64,000 nucleotides of DNA from Paraburkholderia sp. BCC1884. GTDB taxonomy: Bacteria; Pseudomonadota; Gammaproteobacteria; Burkholderiales; Burkholderiaceae. Shown here one piece after another: positions 52,907 through 63,601 of this stretch. Below the pieces are notes generated by a model. It saw only the letters and a list, made by a program, of their open reading frames with translations, did not search any database and was not told the DNA's origin. Position numbers and translations under genes: made by a program. The stretch spans positions 496,001 through 560,000 of the forward strand of contig NZ_CAAJGL010000101.1 of assembly GCF_900996225.1 (NCBI RefSeq), in the 5' to 3' direction. Each line of letters opens with the position of its first letter. The stretch's first letter is position 1.

Positions 52907-54787
52907 TCATGCTACTGGCGATGTTGCTGCGCCGCTATCGGGGCTTGCCACAGCCTTCAGTTCTGCTTCCTCGTTGCCGATATGAGGCGGCTGACCGGTG
53001 GCCTGCGCCATCTCCTGTTCGTGCTTCATGAGGTTCAGTCCGGTGTGCACCAGCGCCACGTGCGAGAACGCCTGCGGGAAATTGCCGACGAGACGTTTGG
53101 CCGCCGGATCGTATTCCTCGGCGAGCAGACCGACGTCGTTGCACAGCGCGAGCAATCGCTCGTACATCGCCGTGGCTTCGTCGAAGCGGCCCTGCATGGC
53201 GAGGTTGTCGACCATCCAGAACGAGCACGCAAGGAAAGTGCCTTCGCCGGGCGGCAGGCCGTCGTCGAATTCGGTGGTGCGATAGCGCATCACGAAGCCG
53301 TCGTGCATCAGGTCGCGTTCGATCGCCGCCACCGTGCCGATGACGCGCGGGTCGTCCGGCGGCAGGAAGCCGACCATCGGCAGCAGCAGGATGCTGGCGT
53401 CGAGCTGGTCGCTGCCGTACGACTGCGCGAACGCGTTAAGCGTCGGATTCCACGCTTTCTCGCAGACTTCCGCGTGGATCGTGTCGCGGGTCGCGCGCCA
53501 TTGGTCGAGCGGCCCTTCGAGCTTGAACATTTTAGCCGAGCGGATCGCGCGGTCGTAGGCGACCCAGGCCATCACCTTGGAAAACGTGAAATGCTGGCGG
53601 CCGCCGCGCGTTTCCCAGATGCCTTCGTCGGGCTCGTTCCAGATCGTGTCGAGGTGAGTCAGCAGCGCGCGTTGCACGTTCCAGGCGGTGTCGTCCGCTT
53701 GCAGGCCGCCGACGCGCGCGAGATGCAGTGCGTTCATCACTTCGCCGTACACGTCGAGCTGACGCTGGCCGACCGCGTTGTTGCCGATCCGCACCGGCTT
53801 CGCGCCCTGGTAGCCCGGCAACCAGTCGATCTCGAACTCGGGCAGACGGCGCTCGCCGGCGAGCCCGTACATGATCTGCAATTGCTCCGGCGCGCCGGCC
53901 ATCACGCGACCGAGCCAGCTGCGCCAGGCGCGCGCTTCGTCGAAGTAGCCGCCGCGCATCATCGCGAGCAGCGTGATGGTGGCGTCGCGCAACCAGCAAT
54001 AGCGGTAATCCCAGTTGCGCGTCCCGCCGATTTGTTCCGGCAGCGAAGTGGTAGGCGCCGCGACGATGCCGCCGGTCGGCTCATACGCCAGCGCCTTCAG
54101 CGTAATCAGCGAGCGCTGGATCGCACCCGCCCAGCGCCCTTCGACGGTGCTGCGCGCGGACCATTCGAGCCAATGATTTTCGGTGCGTGCGAGCGACGTA
54201 TGCGGATCGCGCGCGGGCGGAATCCGCAGATGCGAAGGCGCGTAAGCCAACGAAAACGGTACGCGCTCGCCCTCGCTCACGGTGAATTCAGCGACGGTTT
54301 TCATGTCTTCGCCGCGCAACTCGACCGGCGTGCGCAGCACGGCGTTGTCGGGGCCGGCAATCGCCTTGATGCCGCTGTCGTGCTTCAGCCGATCCACCCA
54401 CGGAATCGAGAAGCCGTAATCGAAACGCAGCACCAGTTCCATCTTCATGCGCACGGTGCCGCGTTTGCCGACGACGATCCGCACCATCTCCGACCAGCCG
54501 TTGCCCGGCGGCATGAAATCGATCAGTGTGACGGCGCCTTCCGGCATGTCGAAATCGGTCTCCAGCACGAGGGTTTCGCCGCGATACCGGCGCGTGATGG
54601 TGGGGGCGGTGTCGGACACTGGCGAGATCAGCCAGCGGCCATGTTCCGGCGTGCCGAGCAGGGCGGCGAAGCAGGCGCCGGAGTCGAAACGCGGCCAGCA
54701 GAGCCAGTCGACGGAACCTTCTCGGGAGACGAGCGCGGCCGTGTGGCCGTCGCCGATGAGCGCATAGTCTTCGATGAGTGCGGGCAT
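52907..54787 (-). CDS. Glycoside hydrolase family 15 protein
   Basis: A 626-residue GH15-type enzyme. It begins MPALIEDYALIGDGHTAALVSREGSVDWLCWPRFD, the N-terminal beta-sandwich typical of bacterial GH15 proteins. The (alpha/alpha)6 barrel has IGGTRNWDYRYCWLRDATIT, with the general acid region, and the catalytic base in PGEGTFLACSFWMVDNL. Activities in the group include glucoamylase, glucodextranase and trehalase. Given otsA earlier in the window, a trehalase role is possible but unproven. There is no signal peptide, so it acts in the cytosol. The C-terminus is Ala/Ser-rich. Confidence 0.93.
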   Translation of the reverse strand: MPALIEDYALIGDGHTAALVSREGSVDWLCWPRFDSGACFAALLGTPEHGRWLISPVSDTAPTITRRYRGETLVLETDFDMPEGAVTLIDFMPPGNGWSEMVRIVVGKRGTVRMKMELVLRFDYGFSIPWVDRLKHDSGIKAIAGPDNAVLRTPVELRGEDMKTVAEFTVSEGERVPFSLAYAPSHLRIPPARDPHTSLARTENHWLEWSARSTVEGRWAGAIQRSLITLKALAYEPTGGIVAAPTTSLPEQIGGTRNWDYRYCWLRDATITLLAMMRGGYFDEARAWRSWLGRVMAGAPEQLQIMYGLAGERRLPEFEIDWLPGYQGAKPVRIGNNAVGQRQLDVYGEVMNALHLARVGGLQADDTAWNVQRALLTHLDTIWNEPDEGIWETRGGRQHFTFSKVMAWVAYDRAIRSAKMFKLEGPLDQWRATRDTIHAEVCEKAWNPTLNAFAQSYGSDQLDASILLLPMVGFLPPDDPRVIGTVAAIERDLMHDGFVMRYRTTEFDDGLPPGEGTFLACSFWMVDNLAMQGRFDEATAMYERLLALCNDVGLLAEEYDPAAKRLVGNFPQAFSHVALVHTGLNLMKHEQEMAQATGQPPHIGNEEAELKAVASPDSGAATSPVA

Positions 54788-55007
54788 GGGGGAGCGTGTC
54801 AGTGTGAAGCGCGGCGCGGGCCGCGGCGTTGGAGGTTGTGTCTATTACCGGACCCGTGCGCTGCGCTTTGGTTCATCGCGCCATACGGTAAAACCGGGTT
54901 GGTAATCTGCCGAACCACTGCCTACAATCGGATTTCATGCCGATGCCCGGATGATCCATCGGCCTCGCCCCTGGTGGTTGCAGACGCCGTCTCCGAGGAC
55001 ACAAGCC

Positions 55008-55253
55008 ATGCTGAACCCGTCGAAGTCCGATTGCATCAAGATTCTCTCGGCCGCCAGCGAACTGACCGACGATTCGATGTTGCCGCTCGATCATGGCCGG
55101 CTCGGCCTGAGCCGCAACACCATGTTGGCCGCAGCGGCCTTTCTGATCGAAAGGGCGTGTTTCCGGGCTCACCAGCAAGGTGACGGCCATTATGCCGTCG
55201 GTGCGTTGTCGCTGCAGGGGCGGTTGCGTCTCGATCAGCTTTCGAACGGCTGA
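55008..55253 (+). CDS. Small hypothetical protein
   Basis: An 81-residue soluble protein with alternating helices: KSDCIKILSAASELTDD, GLSRNTMLAAAAFLIERACF and ALSLQGRLRLDQL. No known family is recognised. ATG 55008 has CCGAGGAC about 9 nt upstream; the longer frame from 54951 begins in noise. It lies between the GH15 gene (divergent) and the DUF3096 gene (convergent). Function unknown. Confidence 0.65.
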   Translation: MLNPSKSDCIKILSAASELTDDSMLPLDHGRLGLSRNTMLAAAAFLIERACFRAHQQGDGHYAVGALSLQGRLRLDQLSNG

Positions 55254-55385
55254 CACGATCAGCTGACACGGTCGACTGACAAGACGGGTTGAAACGGGCG
55301 GCGCCAGCCGCTCGCCGCCAGCCTTCAGTTCGCCTTCGCGGTGGCCAGGCGGGACGCGGCCACCGCGCATCGTCACGCGCGTTAC

Positions 55386-55538
55386 TCAGAAGTGCGACGA
55401 CCCCACACCAAAGATGCCGATGATGCCGATGATGATCAGATAGAGCGCGACGATGTAGTTCAACAGACGCGGCATGACCAGGATCAGAATGCCGGCGATC
55501 AACGAAACGAGCGGGCCCAGGCTGAGTGTGACGTTCAT
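55386..55538 (-). CDS. DUF3096 small membrane protein
   Basis: A 50-residue inner-membrane protein with two hydrophobic helices (LVSLIAGILILVMPRLL and YIVALYLIIIGIIGIFG) joined by NY, the DUF3096 pattern. Members are found widely in proteobacteria and have no known function; they often sit near stress genes. A ribosome site CGGAG precedes ATG 55538. The longer frame upstream is not needed. Confidence 0.85.
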   Translation of the reverse strand: MNVTLSLGPLVSLIAGILILVMPRLLNYIVALYLIIIGIIGIFGVGSSHF

Positions 55539-55779
55539 GAAGACTCCGTAGTGTGTGACGCGTAAGACGCGATTAAAAAAACGCCCCGCGACGCGGGACG
55601 AGGACCACTCATGCAGCGATGTGCCGGCTTGAGCCGAGGCCGTCGCCGGATTCGCTGCATGATCCGGCACAACGCTTTTATACTTGCTTCGATAAGAACA
55701 ACGCTCGACCGATCGCGCGGCAGACCAGAGACACCATTAGAACCGATTCGACTAAATAACCGATGTCCAGGAGGTCTCC

Positions 55780-57075
55780 ATGCTTCGTCTTCACCGGGCC
55801 GCCGTGCGTGCCGCCACCGATTCCCGCCCGACTTCTGCTGCCGGCTCGACCTCACTGCGCGCGGGGCGGCCCGCTCCGATGCGCTCCGCCCGTTCGATCA
55901 TAAAAGGTTTCGCGCTCATGGTCTCGATTGTTGCTTCGCACGCGTTTGCGCAAGATTCCGGCCCGGCTCCCGCCGACGGTGTCTACGACATGCTGGTCGG
56001 TACCTACACCGGTGGCAGGAGCGAAGGTCTGTACGTGTACCGCTTCGATACGAAGACGGGTGAAGCCACGCGCGTCTCGGTCGCGCAGACCGTCAACCCA
56101 TCTTACCTGGTCGTGAGCCGCGACCGCCGGTTCGTGTACGCGGTCAACGAATTACCGGGCGATAACGGACCGGCCTCGCAGCGCGGCGGCATCAGCGCAT
56201 TTCGCTTCGACGCCGCGAGCGGTCAACTGACTTTCCTCAACAAGGTCTCCTCGGACGGCAACGATCCGTGCTATCTGAGCCTGTCGCCGGACGGCAAATA
56301 TCTGCTCACTGCCAACTACTCGGTGGCCGCCGATCCGGGCGGCAGCTTCGCGGTGTTCCCCTTGCAGGGCGATGGCCAGGTGGGCGCGTCGGTGTTGACC
56401 GTGCATCATGAAGGCGGCGGTCCGGTGAAGGGGCGGCAGGACAACTCGCATGTGCATTCCACGGTGTTCTCGCCGGATGGCCACTATCTGTTCGCGCAGG
56501 ATCTCGGCGCCGACAAGCTGTACTCGTATCGCTACACACCCGATGGTAGTCGCGGCCTGCTCGGGCCGACCGACTGGCGCTACACCCAGGAGAAGGCGGG
56601 CACGGGTCCGCGTCATCTGGTGTTCGGCGCGGACGGCAAGCATGCGTATCTGACGAGCGAACTGGCCGGCACGGTCACGACCTTCAATTACGACGACGGC
56701 CGGCTCACGCAGGTACAAGTACTCTCGCTGACGGAGCCTGGCTTCAAGGGCGCAGTAGGTGGGTCGGCGATCCATCTGTCGCCGGATGGACGCTTCCTGT
56801 ACGCGTCCAATCGCGGCGACGCGAACGACATCGTGATCTTCTCGGTCGATCCGACCAACGGGCATCTGAAGAAGATCGGGCATCAGTCGAGCCTCGGCAA
56901 ATCGCCGCGCGAATTCGCGATCGATCCGACGGGCAACTGGCTGATCGTCGGCAATCAGAACAGCGATACCGTGTACGTGTTCAAGCGCGATCAGCAGAGC
57001 GGCTTGCTCGAAGCGAATCCGAAGCGCTATGAGATCGGTTCGCCGGTGGACTTCAAGCTAGTGTCGCCGTCGTGA
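55780..57075 (+). CDS. Lactonase family beta-propeller protein
   Basis: A 431-residue protein of the YbhE/6-phosphogluconolactonase-like seven-bladed propeller family. The repeats SRDRRFVYAVNEL, SPDGKYLLTANYS, SPDGHYLFAQDLG, GADGKHAYLTSEL, SPDGRFLYASNRG and DPTGNWLIVGNQN mark the blades. The start at 55780 has an excellent AGGAGG site. It puts 33 extra residues before a hydrophobic signal-like segment (KGFALMVSIVASHAFAQD), so it is probably exported. An internal ATG at 55879 would give a shorter signal. The natural lactone substrate is unknown. A 14-bp terminator follows. Confidence 0.9.
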   Translation: MLRLHRAAVRAATDSRPTSAAGSTSLRAGRPAPMRSARSIIKGFALMVSIVASHAFAQDSGPAPADGVYDMLVGTYTGGRSEGLYVYRFDTKTGEATRVSVAQTVNPSYLVVSRDRRFVYAVNELPGDNGPASQRGGISAFRFDAASGQLTFLNKVSSDGNDPCYLSLSPDGKYLLTANYSVAADPGGSFAVFPLQGDGQVGASVLTVHHEGGGPVKGRQDNSHVHSTVFSPDGHYLFAQDLGADKLYSYRYTPDGSRGLLGPTDWRYTQEKAGTGPRHLVFGADGKHAYLTSELAGTVTTFNYDDGRLTQVQVLSLTEPGFKGAVGGSAIHLSPDGRFLYASNRGDANDIVIFSVDPTNGHLKKIGHQSSLGKSPREFAIDPTGNWLIVGNQNSDTVYVFKRDQQSGLLEANPKRYEIGSPVDFKLVSPS

Positions 57076-57093
57076 GATTGCACGACCGATGAA

Positions 57094-57132
57094 AAAACGG
57101 GCCGCTCGAATGAGCGGCCCGTTTTGTTTTTT
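57094..57132. terminator. Bidirectional terminator between lactonase and ftsK
   Basis: A 14-bp perfect stem AAAACGGGCCGCTC / GAGCGGCCCGTTTT with GAAT loop. T runs lie on both sides (GTTTTTT on the plus strand), so it serves both convergent genes. Confidence 0.95.
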
Positions 57133-57176
57133 CGGCTAGCTAGCCAGCCAGCCGGGCGGTCGGTGGTCGATCGCGA

Positions 57177-60100
57177 CTATTCCGCCGGACCAGGCGCGAG
57201 CACTTCGCGGCTGCCGTTGATGCCCATCGCCGACACCAGGCCCGCCGTTTCCATCTGTTCGACCAGGCGCGCCGCGCGGTTATAACCGATGCGCAATTGC
57301 CGTTGCACCGACGAGATCGACGCGCGACGCGTACGCACCACGAAGGCAACGGCTTCGTCGTAGAGCGGATCGGCTTCCGCCTCCGGCGATTCGCCGAACA
57401 GGTCTTGCGCTGCACCGCCGTCGGTAACGGGGCCGTCGAGAATGCCTTCCTCGTACTGCGGTTCACCGAACTGCTTCAGGTACTCGACGATCCGATGCAC
57501 TTCTTCGTCGGCGACGAACGCGCCGTGCACCCGTTGCGGATAACCCGTGCCCGGCGGCAGGAACAGCATGTCGCCCTGGCCGAGCAGCGACTCCGCGCCC
57601 ATCTGATCGAGAATCGTGCGCGAGTCGATTTTCGACGACACCTGGAAGGCGACGCGCGTCGGAATGTTCGCCTTGATGAGGCCGGTGATCACATCGACCG
57701 AAGGACGCTGCGTCGCCAGAATCAGATGGATGCCGGCGGCGCGTGCTTTCTGCGCGAGCCGCGCGATCAGCTCTTCGATCTTCTTGCCCGCGACCATCAT
57801 CAGGTCGGCGAGCTCGTCGATCACCACCACGATGAGGGGCAGCGGGGCGAGCGGTTCGGGTGCTTCCGGCGTCAGCGAGAACGGATTGCCGAGCTTCTTG
57901 CCCTTGGCTTCGGTGTCGCGGATTTTCTGGTTGAAGCCGGGCAGGTTGCGTACGCCGACCGCCGACATCAGGCGATAGCGTTTTTCCATTTCGCCGACGC
58001 ACCAGTTGAGCGCGTTGGCCGCGAGCTTCATGTCGGTCACGACCGGCGCGAGCAGATGCGGAATGCCTTCGTAGACGGAGAGCTCCAGCATCTTCGGGTC
58101 GATCATGATGAGGCGCACTTCTTCGGGCGTCGCCTTGAAGAGCAGCGAGCAGATCATGGCGTTGATCGCCACCGATTTGCCCGAACCCGTCGTACCTGCG
58201 ACCAGCATGTGCGGCGCCTTCGCGAGATCGGCGACCACCGGGTGGCCGGTGATGTCCTTACCCATGGCGAGCGTCAACTGCGAATGCGAGTTCTGATAGA
58301 CGCTCGCTTCGAGAATTTCGGAGAGGCGGATCGTCTGACGCTTGGCGTTCGGCAGTTCGAGACCCATGCAGGTCTTGCCGGGAATCGTCTCGACTACGCG
58401 GATCGAAGTGAGGCCGAGGCCGCGCGACAGATCCTTCATCAAGCCGACGATCTGACTGCCGCGCACGCCGAGCGCCGGCTCGACTTCGAAGCGCGTGATG
58501 ACCGGACCGGCCGATGCGCCGACCACCGTGACCGGCACCTTGAATTCCTGCAGGCGCTGTTCGATCAGCAAGCCGGTTTCGATGAGCTTTTCCTCGGAGA
58601 CCGGTTCGATGTCGGTGTCGGCGGGAGCGAGCAGATCGAGCGTAGGCAGTTCGACCATCGATGCCGCCGGAGCGCGGAACTCGAAGCCGTTGGCGGGGCT
58701 GTGACCACGCATCGGCGGACGCGGGGCGGCCGTTTCCGCTGCGGGCGGTTCCGTGGCAGCAGCGGGTGCGACTGCGGTGACCGTAGAGGGCGCGATTGAG
58801 GCGGCAGGCGGCTCGCTCGTGACTGGCTCTACCGGCACAGCGGCTGCGGTGGACGCGGTGATCGTGACGGGTTCAGCAGCCTGAGCCGCGATAACAGGAA
58901 AGCGGACTACATTGGACGCTTGCGGCGCGACGTTTTGCGGCTCGGGCGATGCGGCGGGGTTCGCGGGCTCGCCGACTACTGGAGAGGTCGAGGCATCGGG
59001 CGCGGGCGGTGTGGCTGGCGCGTGTGAAGTGTTCGGTAGGGCAGGGGAGTTTGCCGGTTCGGTTTTGGCTTCGGCTTCGGCTTCGGCTTCGGTTTCGGTT
59101 TCGGTGTCGAGCGCGAGCTCGTCGATCCCGTCCTCCCAAGGCACAAGCGGTTTGCCGATGACGACTTCGGCAAACGGCTGCGTTGCGATTACCACCCGCT
59201 GCGGTTCGATGAGCGGGGCGGTCGCTTCGACGTGGGCGGCGGCGGGCGCCATGAAGGGCTCGATAACCTCCGGCACGACCTCTCGCACGACGTCCTCGGC
59301 GAGGCTCGCGGGTTGCGCGGACGTGTCGCTTTGGATCGGCTCGATCGGCTGGCTGTCTTCACCCGACGCGGATTGCTCTCGCGGTTCGCTTGTTTGCAAC
59401 TGGGCTGCGAATATCTGGAACGGCGTCGGTGTGGCGACTGGCGGAATGTGCTCAGGTGCTGGCGCTGGTGCTGGTGCTGGTGCAGGCGCAGTTGCTGGTG
59501 CAGTTGCAAACACGGGCGTCGATGCAGGCGTAGGCGCGGCCGTGAGCGGCGGGTGAATAATCGCCGGTTCGATAGGCCACTGGATCACCGGTTCGGCTTC
59601 AGGTTCGATGGGCGCTTTGGTTGTGATTTCCCCCCCACGCGGCGCTTCGGCAGTGATTTCCTCCGCATGCGTCGCTTCTTCGGCACCGATTGCCATGTGT
59701 GGCGGTTCAAACGCCTTTTCCGGAATTGCGCGCTCAGCGGCCGCATGCTCTCCCCCTGCAATCGCGGCGTCTGCAACGCGCGGCTCGCTCACGACGAACG
59801 CAGTCTCAACCGAACTCGTCGGCGACGTTGTCTCCATGGCGTCGGCATGCTGCGCTTTCACATCAGCTTGCTCGGCTACTTCAGAAGACGGCGCGTCATC
59901 CGCCGCCGTCCCAAGCTTGATGCCTTCCGCGCCGCTGCTGCGCGCGAGGCTCACGCCCGCCATATCGGTCCAGCGCGCAGTGTTTTCCGCGATGCTGCGC
60001 AGCGTCTCCTGGACGCTGGCGGGCGGGGTAACTGCTTGGGTGGTCGCCATCGGCCTCGTGTAGCTCGGTGCCGATCGGCGCACGGGCTGCGTCGCCGCGG

Positions 60101-61151
60101 AGTCGCTTACCTGCGGAGTCGGCGAGGGAGACGGGCGGGGCGCCGTGGCGCGTTGCGCCGATGTGGCCGCGCTAGCCGGATGGGGGCTCATCGACGGCCG
60201 GCTGTTGCTGCCGGCACCCTGCGCCATCGGCCGTTGCTCGCCAGCCGAACGTCGACCAACCTGCAATGCGCTGTTATCGCGCGTCGCGTCGCCACTTGCG
60301 CGCGCCACCGAACCCGCCACTGCTCCGCCCGCCGCACCCATCGAAGCCGCCGCAACGCCCGCACGCGGCGCCGACTCGCGCAGCCAGCCAGCCGGCGCGA
60401 CCGGCTCAGCGGGCAGCCAGCCAGGCTTGTCCGAGTTCATCGAAGGGTTCGTCTGCACTGGCGCATGCCGTGGCGGCATTGCCTGCCCCGTGCGCAGCAC
60501 CGGCTCTGCTTGCGCAGTCTGGTTGCGCGGCGCCGCGCTACCCGTGCGCCAGCTGGCCGAAGTACCACGCGTCGCCGCATCCTTTCCGGTCGCGCCGGCG
60601 CCCGCGCCGGAACCTGTCCCGCGCGGACTCGCCGGCGGACGCCAGACGGTCGGGCGCGCATACCGGCCATTGCTTTTCGGCGCCATCGTATTGGTCGCCG
60701 CCGAACTATGCGACGGCAAACCGTCGTCGACGCTGCGATGACGGCGTGCCTCATCGTCGCGTTTGGCGAGCCCGCGCGACAGACCGAGTCCGAACGCGCC
60801 ATCGGCCCAGGCGGCAAAGTCGCGCCAGCGGAAATCGATTAGCCACGGCAGGCTGATGAGGAACAGCGCAAGCGCCGCGAGCGGCGTGCCGATATGTCCG
60901 AGCAGATGATCGAAGCCCGCCGCCAGCGCATGGCCGAAACCGTTCACGCCGACCACGCCGATCAGCGACGCCTCGAGTGTGCAACTCGCCACCAGCACGC
61001 AGACGAAGCCGAGCCATAGACGGATCGTGCCGGGGCCGCGCAAGCCTGCGCCGCCCGGCAGCGCCGACTTCACGAGACGCCACAAAAGAGGAATGAACCA
61101 GACGGCTGACCCGCCGAACCAGCCGAAAACTACCGTGTGCATACTAGACAT
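57177..61151 (-). CDS. ftsK: DNA translocase FtsK, long form
   Basis: A 1324-residue septal DNA pump. Only three hydrophobic segments (about 4-26, 44-68 and 88-108) stand at the N-terminus, where canonical FtsK has four helices. A very long, low-complexity Pro/Ala/Glu/Thr linker (about 130-850) follows. The RecA-like motor has Walker [14 protein letters not shown] (about 985-997) and Walker [12 protein letters not shown]. The final gamma domain (about 1262-1324, [28 protein letters not shown]) reads KOPS sites and activates XerCD. Two ATGs (61151, 61142) lie next to a TTG at 61154. There is no ribosome site. Confidence 0.93.
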   Translation of the reverse strand: MSSMHTVVFGWFGGSAVWFIPLLWRLVKSALPGGAGLRGPGTIRLWLGFVCVLVASCTLEASLIGVVGVNGFGHALAAGFDHLLGHIGTPLAALALFLISLPWLIDFRWRDFAAWADGAFGLGLSRGLAKRDDEARRHRSVDDGLPSHSSAATNTMAPKSNGRYARPTVWRPPASPRGTGSGAGAGATGKDAATRGTSASWRTGSAAPRNQTAQAEPVLRTGQAMPPRHAPVQTNPSMNSDKPGWLPAEPVAPAGWLRESAPRAGVAAASMGAAGGAVAGSVARASGDATRDNSALQVGRRSAGEQRPMAQGAGSNSRPSMSPHPASAATSAQRATAPRPSPSPTPQVSDSAATQPVRRSAPSYTRPMATTQAVTPPASVQETLRSIAENTARWTDMAGVSLARSSGAEGIKLGTAADDAPSSEVAEQADVKAQHADAMETTSPTSSVETAFVVSEPRVADAAIAGGEHAAAERAIPEKAFEPPHMAIGAEEATHAEEITAEAPRGGEITTKAPIEPEAEPVIQWPIEPAIIHPPLTAAPTPASTPVFATAPATAPAPAPAPAPAPEHIPPVATPTPFQIFAAQLQTSEPREQSASGEDSQPIEPIQSDTSAQPASLAEDVVREVVPEVIEPFMAPAAAHVEATAPLIEPQRVVIATQPFAEVVIGKPLVPWEDGIDELALDTETETEAEAEAEAKTEPANSPALPNTSHAPATPPAPDASTSPVVGEPANPAASPEPQNVAPQASNVVRFPVIAAQAAEPVTITASTAAAVPVEPVTSEPPAASIAPSTVTAVAPAAATEPPAAETAAPRPPMRGHSPANGFEFRAPAASMVELPTLDLLAPADTDIEPVSEEKLIETGLLIEQRLQEFKVPVTVVGASAGPVITRFEVEPALGVRGSQIVGLMKDLSRGLGLTSIRVVETIPGKTCMGLELPNAKRQTIRLSEILEASVYQNSHSQLTLAMGKDITGHPVVADLAKAPHMLVAGTTGSGKSVAINAMICSLLFKATPEEVRLIMIDPKMLELSVYEGIPHLLAPVVTDMKLAANALNWCVGEMEKRYRLMSAVGVRNLPGFNQKIRDTEAKGKKLGNPFSLTPEAPEPLAPLPLIVVVIDELADLMMVAGKKIEELIARLAQKARAAGIHLILATQRPSVDVITGLIKANIPTRVAFQVSSKIDSRTILDQMGAESLLGQGDMLFLPPGTGYPQRVHGAFVADEEVHRIVEYLKQFGEPQYEEGILDGPVTDGGAAQDLFGESPEAEADPLYDEAVAFVVRTRRASISSVQRQLRIGYNRAARLVEQMETAGLVSAMGINGSREVLAPGPAE
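59072..59105. repeat. Short tandem repeat inside ftsK linker
   Basis: GGCTTC/GGTTTC units (6 bp) occur about six times and encode alternating Glu/Thr/Ala residues ([16 protein letters not shown]) of the FtsK linker. Being a multiple of three, changes in number would keep the frame. Confidence 0.7.
59456..59505. repeat. Second tandem repeat inside ftsK linker
   Basis: GCTGGT/GCAGGC-type 6-bp units encode an (Ala-Pro)n stretch ([12 protein letters not shown]) of the linker. As before, variation would not break the reading frame. Confidence 0.65.
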
Positions 61152-61288
61152 CAAGAATGACGGACGCGCAAAAACGCAATCCGTCGAGTTTAACCGGCGA
61201 AGCCCGATGCTTCGACAGCCGACGCAAGTATGCTTGCGTCAAATAAAAAATCGGACCGGCGCGGTCGCTGCACCTGTCCGGGTTCCGC

Positions 61289-61828
61289 TCACTTGACGCT
61301 GCGATCGAAGGTCAGCGTATCGCCGTTGTCCAACACCAGTTGCATCTGCTGCGGCGCGCGCATCTGCACGCCGGTGCGCTCGATGTGCGACAGCGCGTCC
61401 AGATACGAGCCTTCGATCTGTCCACCCGGCGTCGCGCACGCCATGCGCGTGCCGCCGAGCGTGCCGAAGCTGAGCTTGCCGTCTTTCAGCGAATACGAAC
61501 CCATGTAGCGGTTGCAGCCGGAAAACCCGCTCGCGTGACGCTGGCCCGTGCTGGTGGAGAGCGTGAGCGTGAGCGGCGCGCCCTGATCGGCGGACGGAAT
61601 CGCCCGCGCGGTGCCATCGGCCTGTTTCCAGCCGCTCAGCACCCAACTGGTGTCGTCGAGCAACTGGGTGGCGGCGGGATTGAACGGATCGGGCGCCGGG
61701 GCTTGCGCGTCGGTGTGTTTCGGCATTGCGCAGGCGCTCAACAGCGCGGCGATGCTCAGCGCGGCGAAGGCCGAGCGCGCATAAGGGGTGAAGCGCGCAA
61801 GACGTCGCGCGCAGGCGCTTTGCAGCAT
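61289..61828 (-). CDS. META domain (HslJ-like) lipoprotein
   Basis: A 179-residue lipoprotein. The signal peptide ends in lipobox LLSAC (about Cys33). The META/HslJ domain (about 58-175) has LDDTSWVLSGWKQADGTARAIP, GFSGCNRYMGSYSLKDGKLSFG, GGTRMACATP and LVLDNGDTLTFDRS. E. coli HslJ is heat-inducible and affects novobiocin resistance; here the role is unknown. A ribosome site GAGGAATG precedes ATG 61828; the upstream frame to 61924 is not needed. It lies between ftsK and purT, which it faces divergently. Confidence 0.92.
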   Translation of the reverse strand: MLQSACARRLARFTPYARSAFAALSIAALLSACAMPKHTDAQAPAPDPFNPAATQLLDDTSWVLSGWKQADGTARAIPSADQGAPLTLTLSTSTGQRHASGFSGCNRYMGSYSLKDGKLSFGTLGGTRMACATPGGQIEGSYLDALSHIERTGVQMRAPQQMQLVLDNGDTLTFDRSVK

Positions 61829-61972
61829 GGCGTCATTCCTCTTCAAACTGGCGAAGGCGTAAGGGTAACGCACTACGCTCGCCACACGCGAGCGCAACGG
61901 TGCGAGGGGCCCGCATGTTAACATCGTGTTCTACCCAATCCCACTCTCATCCGACTTTTATCTGGAGCCCCC

Positions 61973-63187
61973 ATGCAGATCGGCCAACGGATCGGCACGC
62001 CCCTTTCTGACTCCGCCACGCGCGTCATGCTGCTCGGCGCCGGCGAACTCGGCAAGGAAGTGATCATCGCGCTGCAACGGCTGGGCGTCGAAGTGATCGC
62101 CGTCGACCGTTATCCGAATGCGCCGGGCCATCAGGTCGCGCATCGTTCCCACGTGATCGACATGACCGACCACGCCGCGTTGCGCGCGCTGGTCGAGCTG
62201 GAACGCCCGCATCTGATCGTCCCCGAGATCGAAGCGATCGCGACCGACGCGCTCGCCGCCATCGAAACCGACGGTCTCGCCGAAGTCATCCCGACCGCTC
62301 GCGCCACCCAGCTCACGATGAACCGCGAAGGCATCCGCCGGTTGGCCGCCGAGGAACTCGGCCTGCCGACCTCGCCCTACGCCTTCGCCGATTCGCTCGA
62401 CGAACTGCGCGCGGGCATCGCCAAAGTCGGCTACCCGTGCGTGGTGAAGCCGGTGATGTCGTCCTCTGGCAAGGGGCAGTCGGTGCTGCGCAGCGACGCC
62501 GACGTCGAACCCGCCTGGCAATACGCGCTGGCGGGCGGCCGCGTGAATCACGGGCGCGTGATCGTGGAGGGTTTCATCGACTTCGAATACGAGATCACGC
62601 AACTCACCGTGCGTGCCATCGACCCGGCGAGCGGCGAAGTCAGCACCTATTTCTGCGACCCGATCGGCCACGTGCAAGTGGTGGGCGACTACGTCGAATC
62701 GTGGCAGCCGCAGCCGATGAGCCCGCTTGCGCTCGAACGCTCGCGCGACGTGGCGCACAAGGTCACGGCGGCGCTCGGCGGCCGGGGGTTGTTCGGCGTC
62801 GAACTGTTCGTGCGCGGCGACGAAGTGTGGTTCTCGGAAGTCAGCCCGCGTCCGCATGACACCGGTCTCGTCACGCTGTGCTCGCAGCGCTTTTCGGAGT
62901 TCGAGTTGCACGCGCGCGCGATCCTCGGTCTGCCGGTGGATACGTCGTTGAGTGCGCCGGGTGCATCGGCGGTGATTTATGGTGGTCTGGACGAAGCGGG
63001 TATCGCGTTCGAAGGCGTCGCGGCGGCACTGGCGGTGCCGAATGCCGATCTGCGCCTGTTCGGCAAGCCGGAGAGCTTCGTCAAGCGCCGCATGGGCGTG
63101 GCACTGGCCACTGGCGACACTATCGAAGAAGCACGCGCGCGGGCGAAGCAAGCTGCGGCGGCAGTCCGTCCTATCTCGGGTAAATGA
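61973..63187 (+). CDS. purT: Formate-dependent phosphoribosylglycinamide formyltransferase
   Basis: A 404-residue ATP-grasp enzyme of purine synthesis (GAR plus formate plus ATP to FGAR). The N-terminal domain has [29 protein letters not shown]. The GAR-binding region has [12 protein letters not shown]. The ATP-grasp core includes [32 protein letters not shown] and [28 protein letters not shown]. Length is normal. A clear site TGGAGC is upstream. It can bypass the folate-dependent PurN step when formate is present. Confidence 0.97.
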   Translation: MQIGQRIGTPLSDSATRVMLLGAGELGKEVIIALQRLGVEVIAVDRYPNAPGHQVAHRSHVIDMTDHAALRALVELERPHLIVPEIEAIATDALAAIETDGLAEVIPTARATQLTMNREGIRRLAAEELGLPTSPYAFADSLDELRAGIAKVGYPCVVKPVMSSSGKGQSVLRSDADVEPAWQYALAGGRVNHGRVIVEGFIDFEYEITQLTVRAIDPASGEVSTYFCDPIGHVQVVGDYVESWQPQPMSPLALERSRDVAHKVTAALGGRGLFGVELFVRGDEVWFSEVSPRPHDTGLVTLCSQRFSEFELHARAILGLPVDTSLSAPGASAVIYGGLDEAGIAFEGVAAALAVPNADLRLFGKPESFVKRRMGVALATGDTIEEARARAKQAAAAVRPISGK

Positions 63188-63311
63188 TGTAACGCAACGG
63201 AATGGACGCGAAGGCGAACCGATGCGCGGTGTGCGTGTCTACTCTGCAATAGCGTCCGCCGCGCGCGTCGTTTTGCCTGCGGCACCTGCATTCTGGAAGT
63301 AAGAGGTACGT

Positions 63312-63524
63312 ATGGCGCAAGAATCCAGCAGTAATACGCGGCGTGGGTGGATTGGCCGGTTGGGCGCACTGGGCGTGCTGCTCGCGTTGTGCGCCGGGAT
63401 GACAGGGTGCGGCCTTGCCGCCGCGCCGTGCCGGATCGCTTCGGCGGGGCTGAAGATCGTGCCGGTGGTCGGGCACGTCGCCGCTGCGCCGACCGACGCA
63501 TGCGCCGACGTGATCGATCCGTAA
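63312..63524 (+). CDS. Small lipoprotein (DUF6726-like)
   Basis: A 70-residue lipoprotein. A signal peptide with lipobox MTGC (Cys33) follows a basic N-terminus (NTRRGWIGRLGALGVLLALC). The rest is short: LAAAPCRIASAGLKIVPVVGHVAAAPTDACADVIDP, with two further Cys that could form a disulfide. I remember similar Burkholderia proteins under a DUF6726-type name, but the assignment is uncertain. AAGAGG lies before the ATG. Function unknown. Confidence 0.78.
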   Translation: MAQESSSNTRRGWIGRLGALGVLLALCAGMTGCGLAAAPCRIASAGLKIVPVVGHVAAAPTDACADVIDP

Positions 63525-63601
63525 GCGGCAGTGTCGTTCATTGCGGTCCGCGGAGCGCTGTGCTGTCCATGTTCGATGAGCGACAACCAACGAGGCGTCT
63601 C

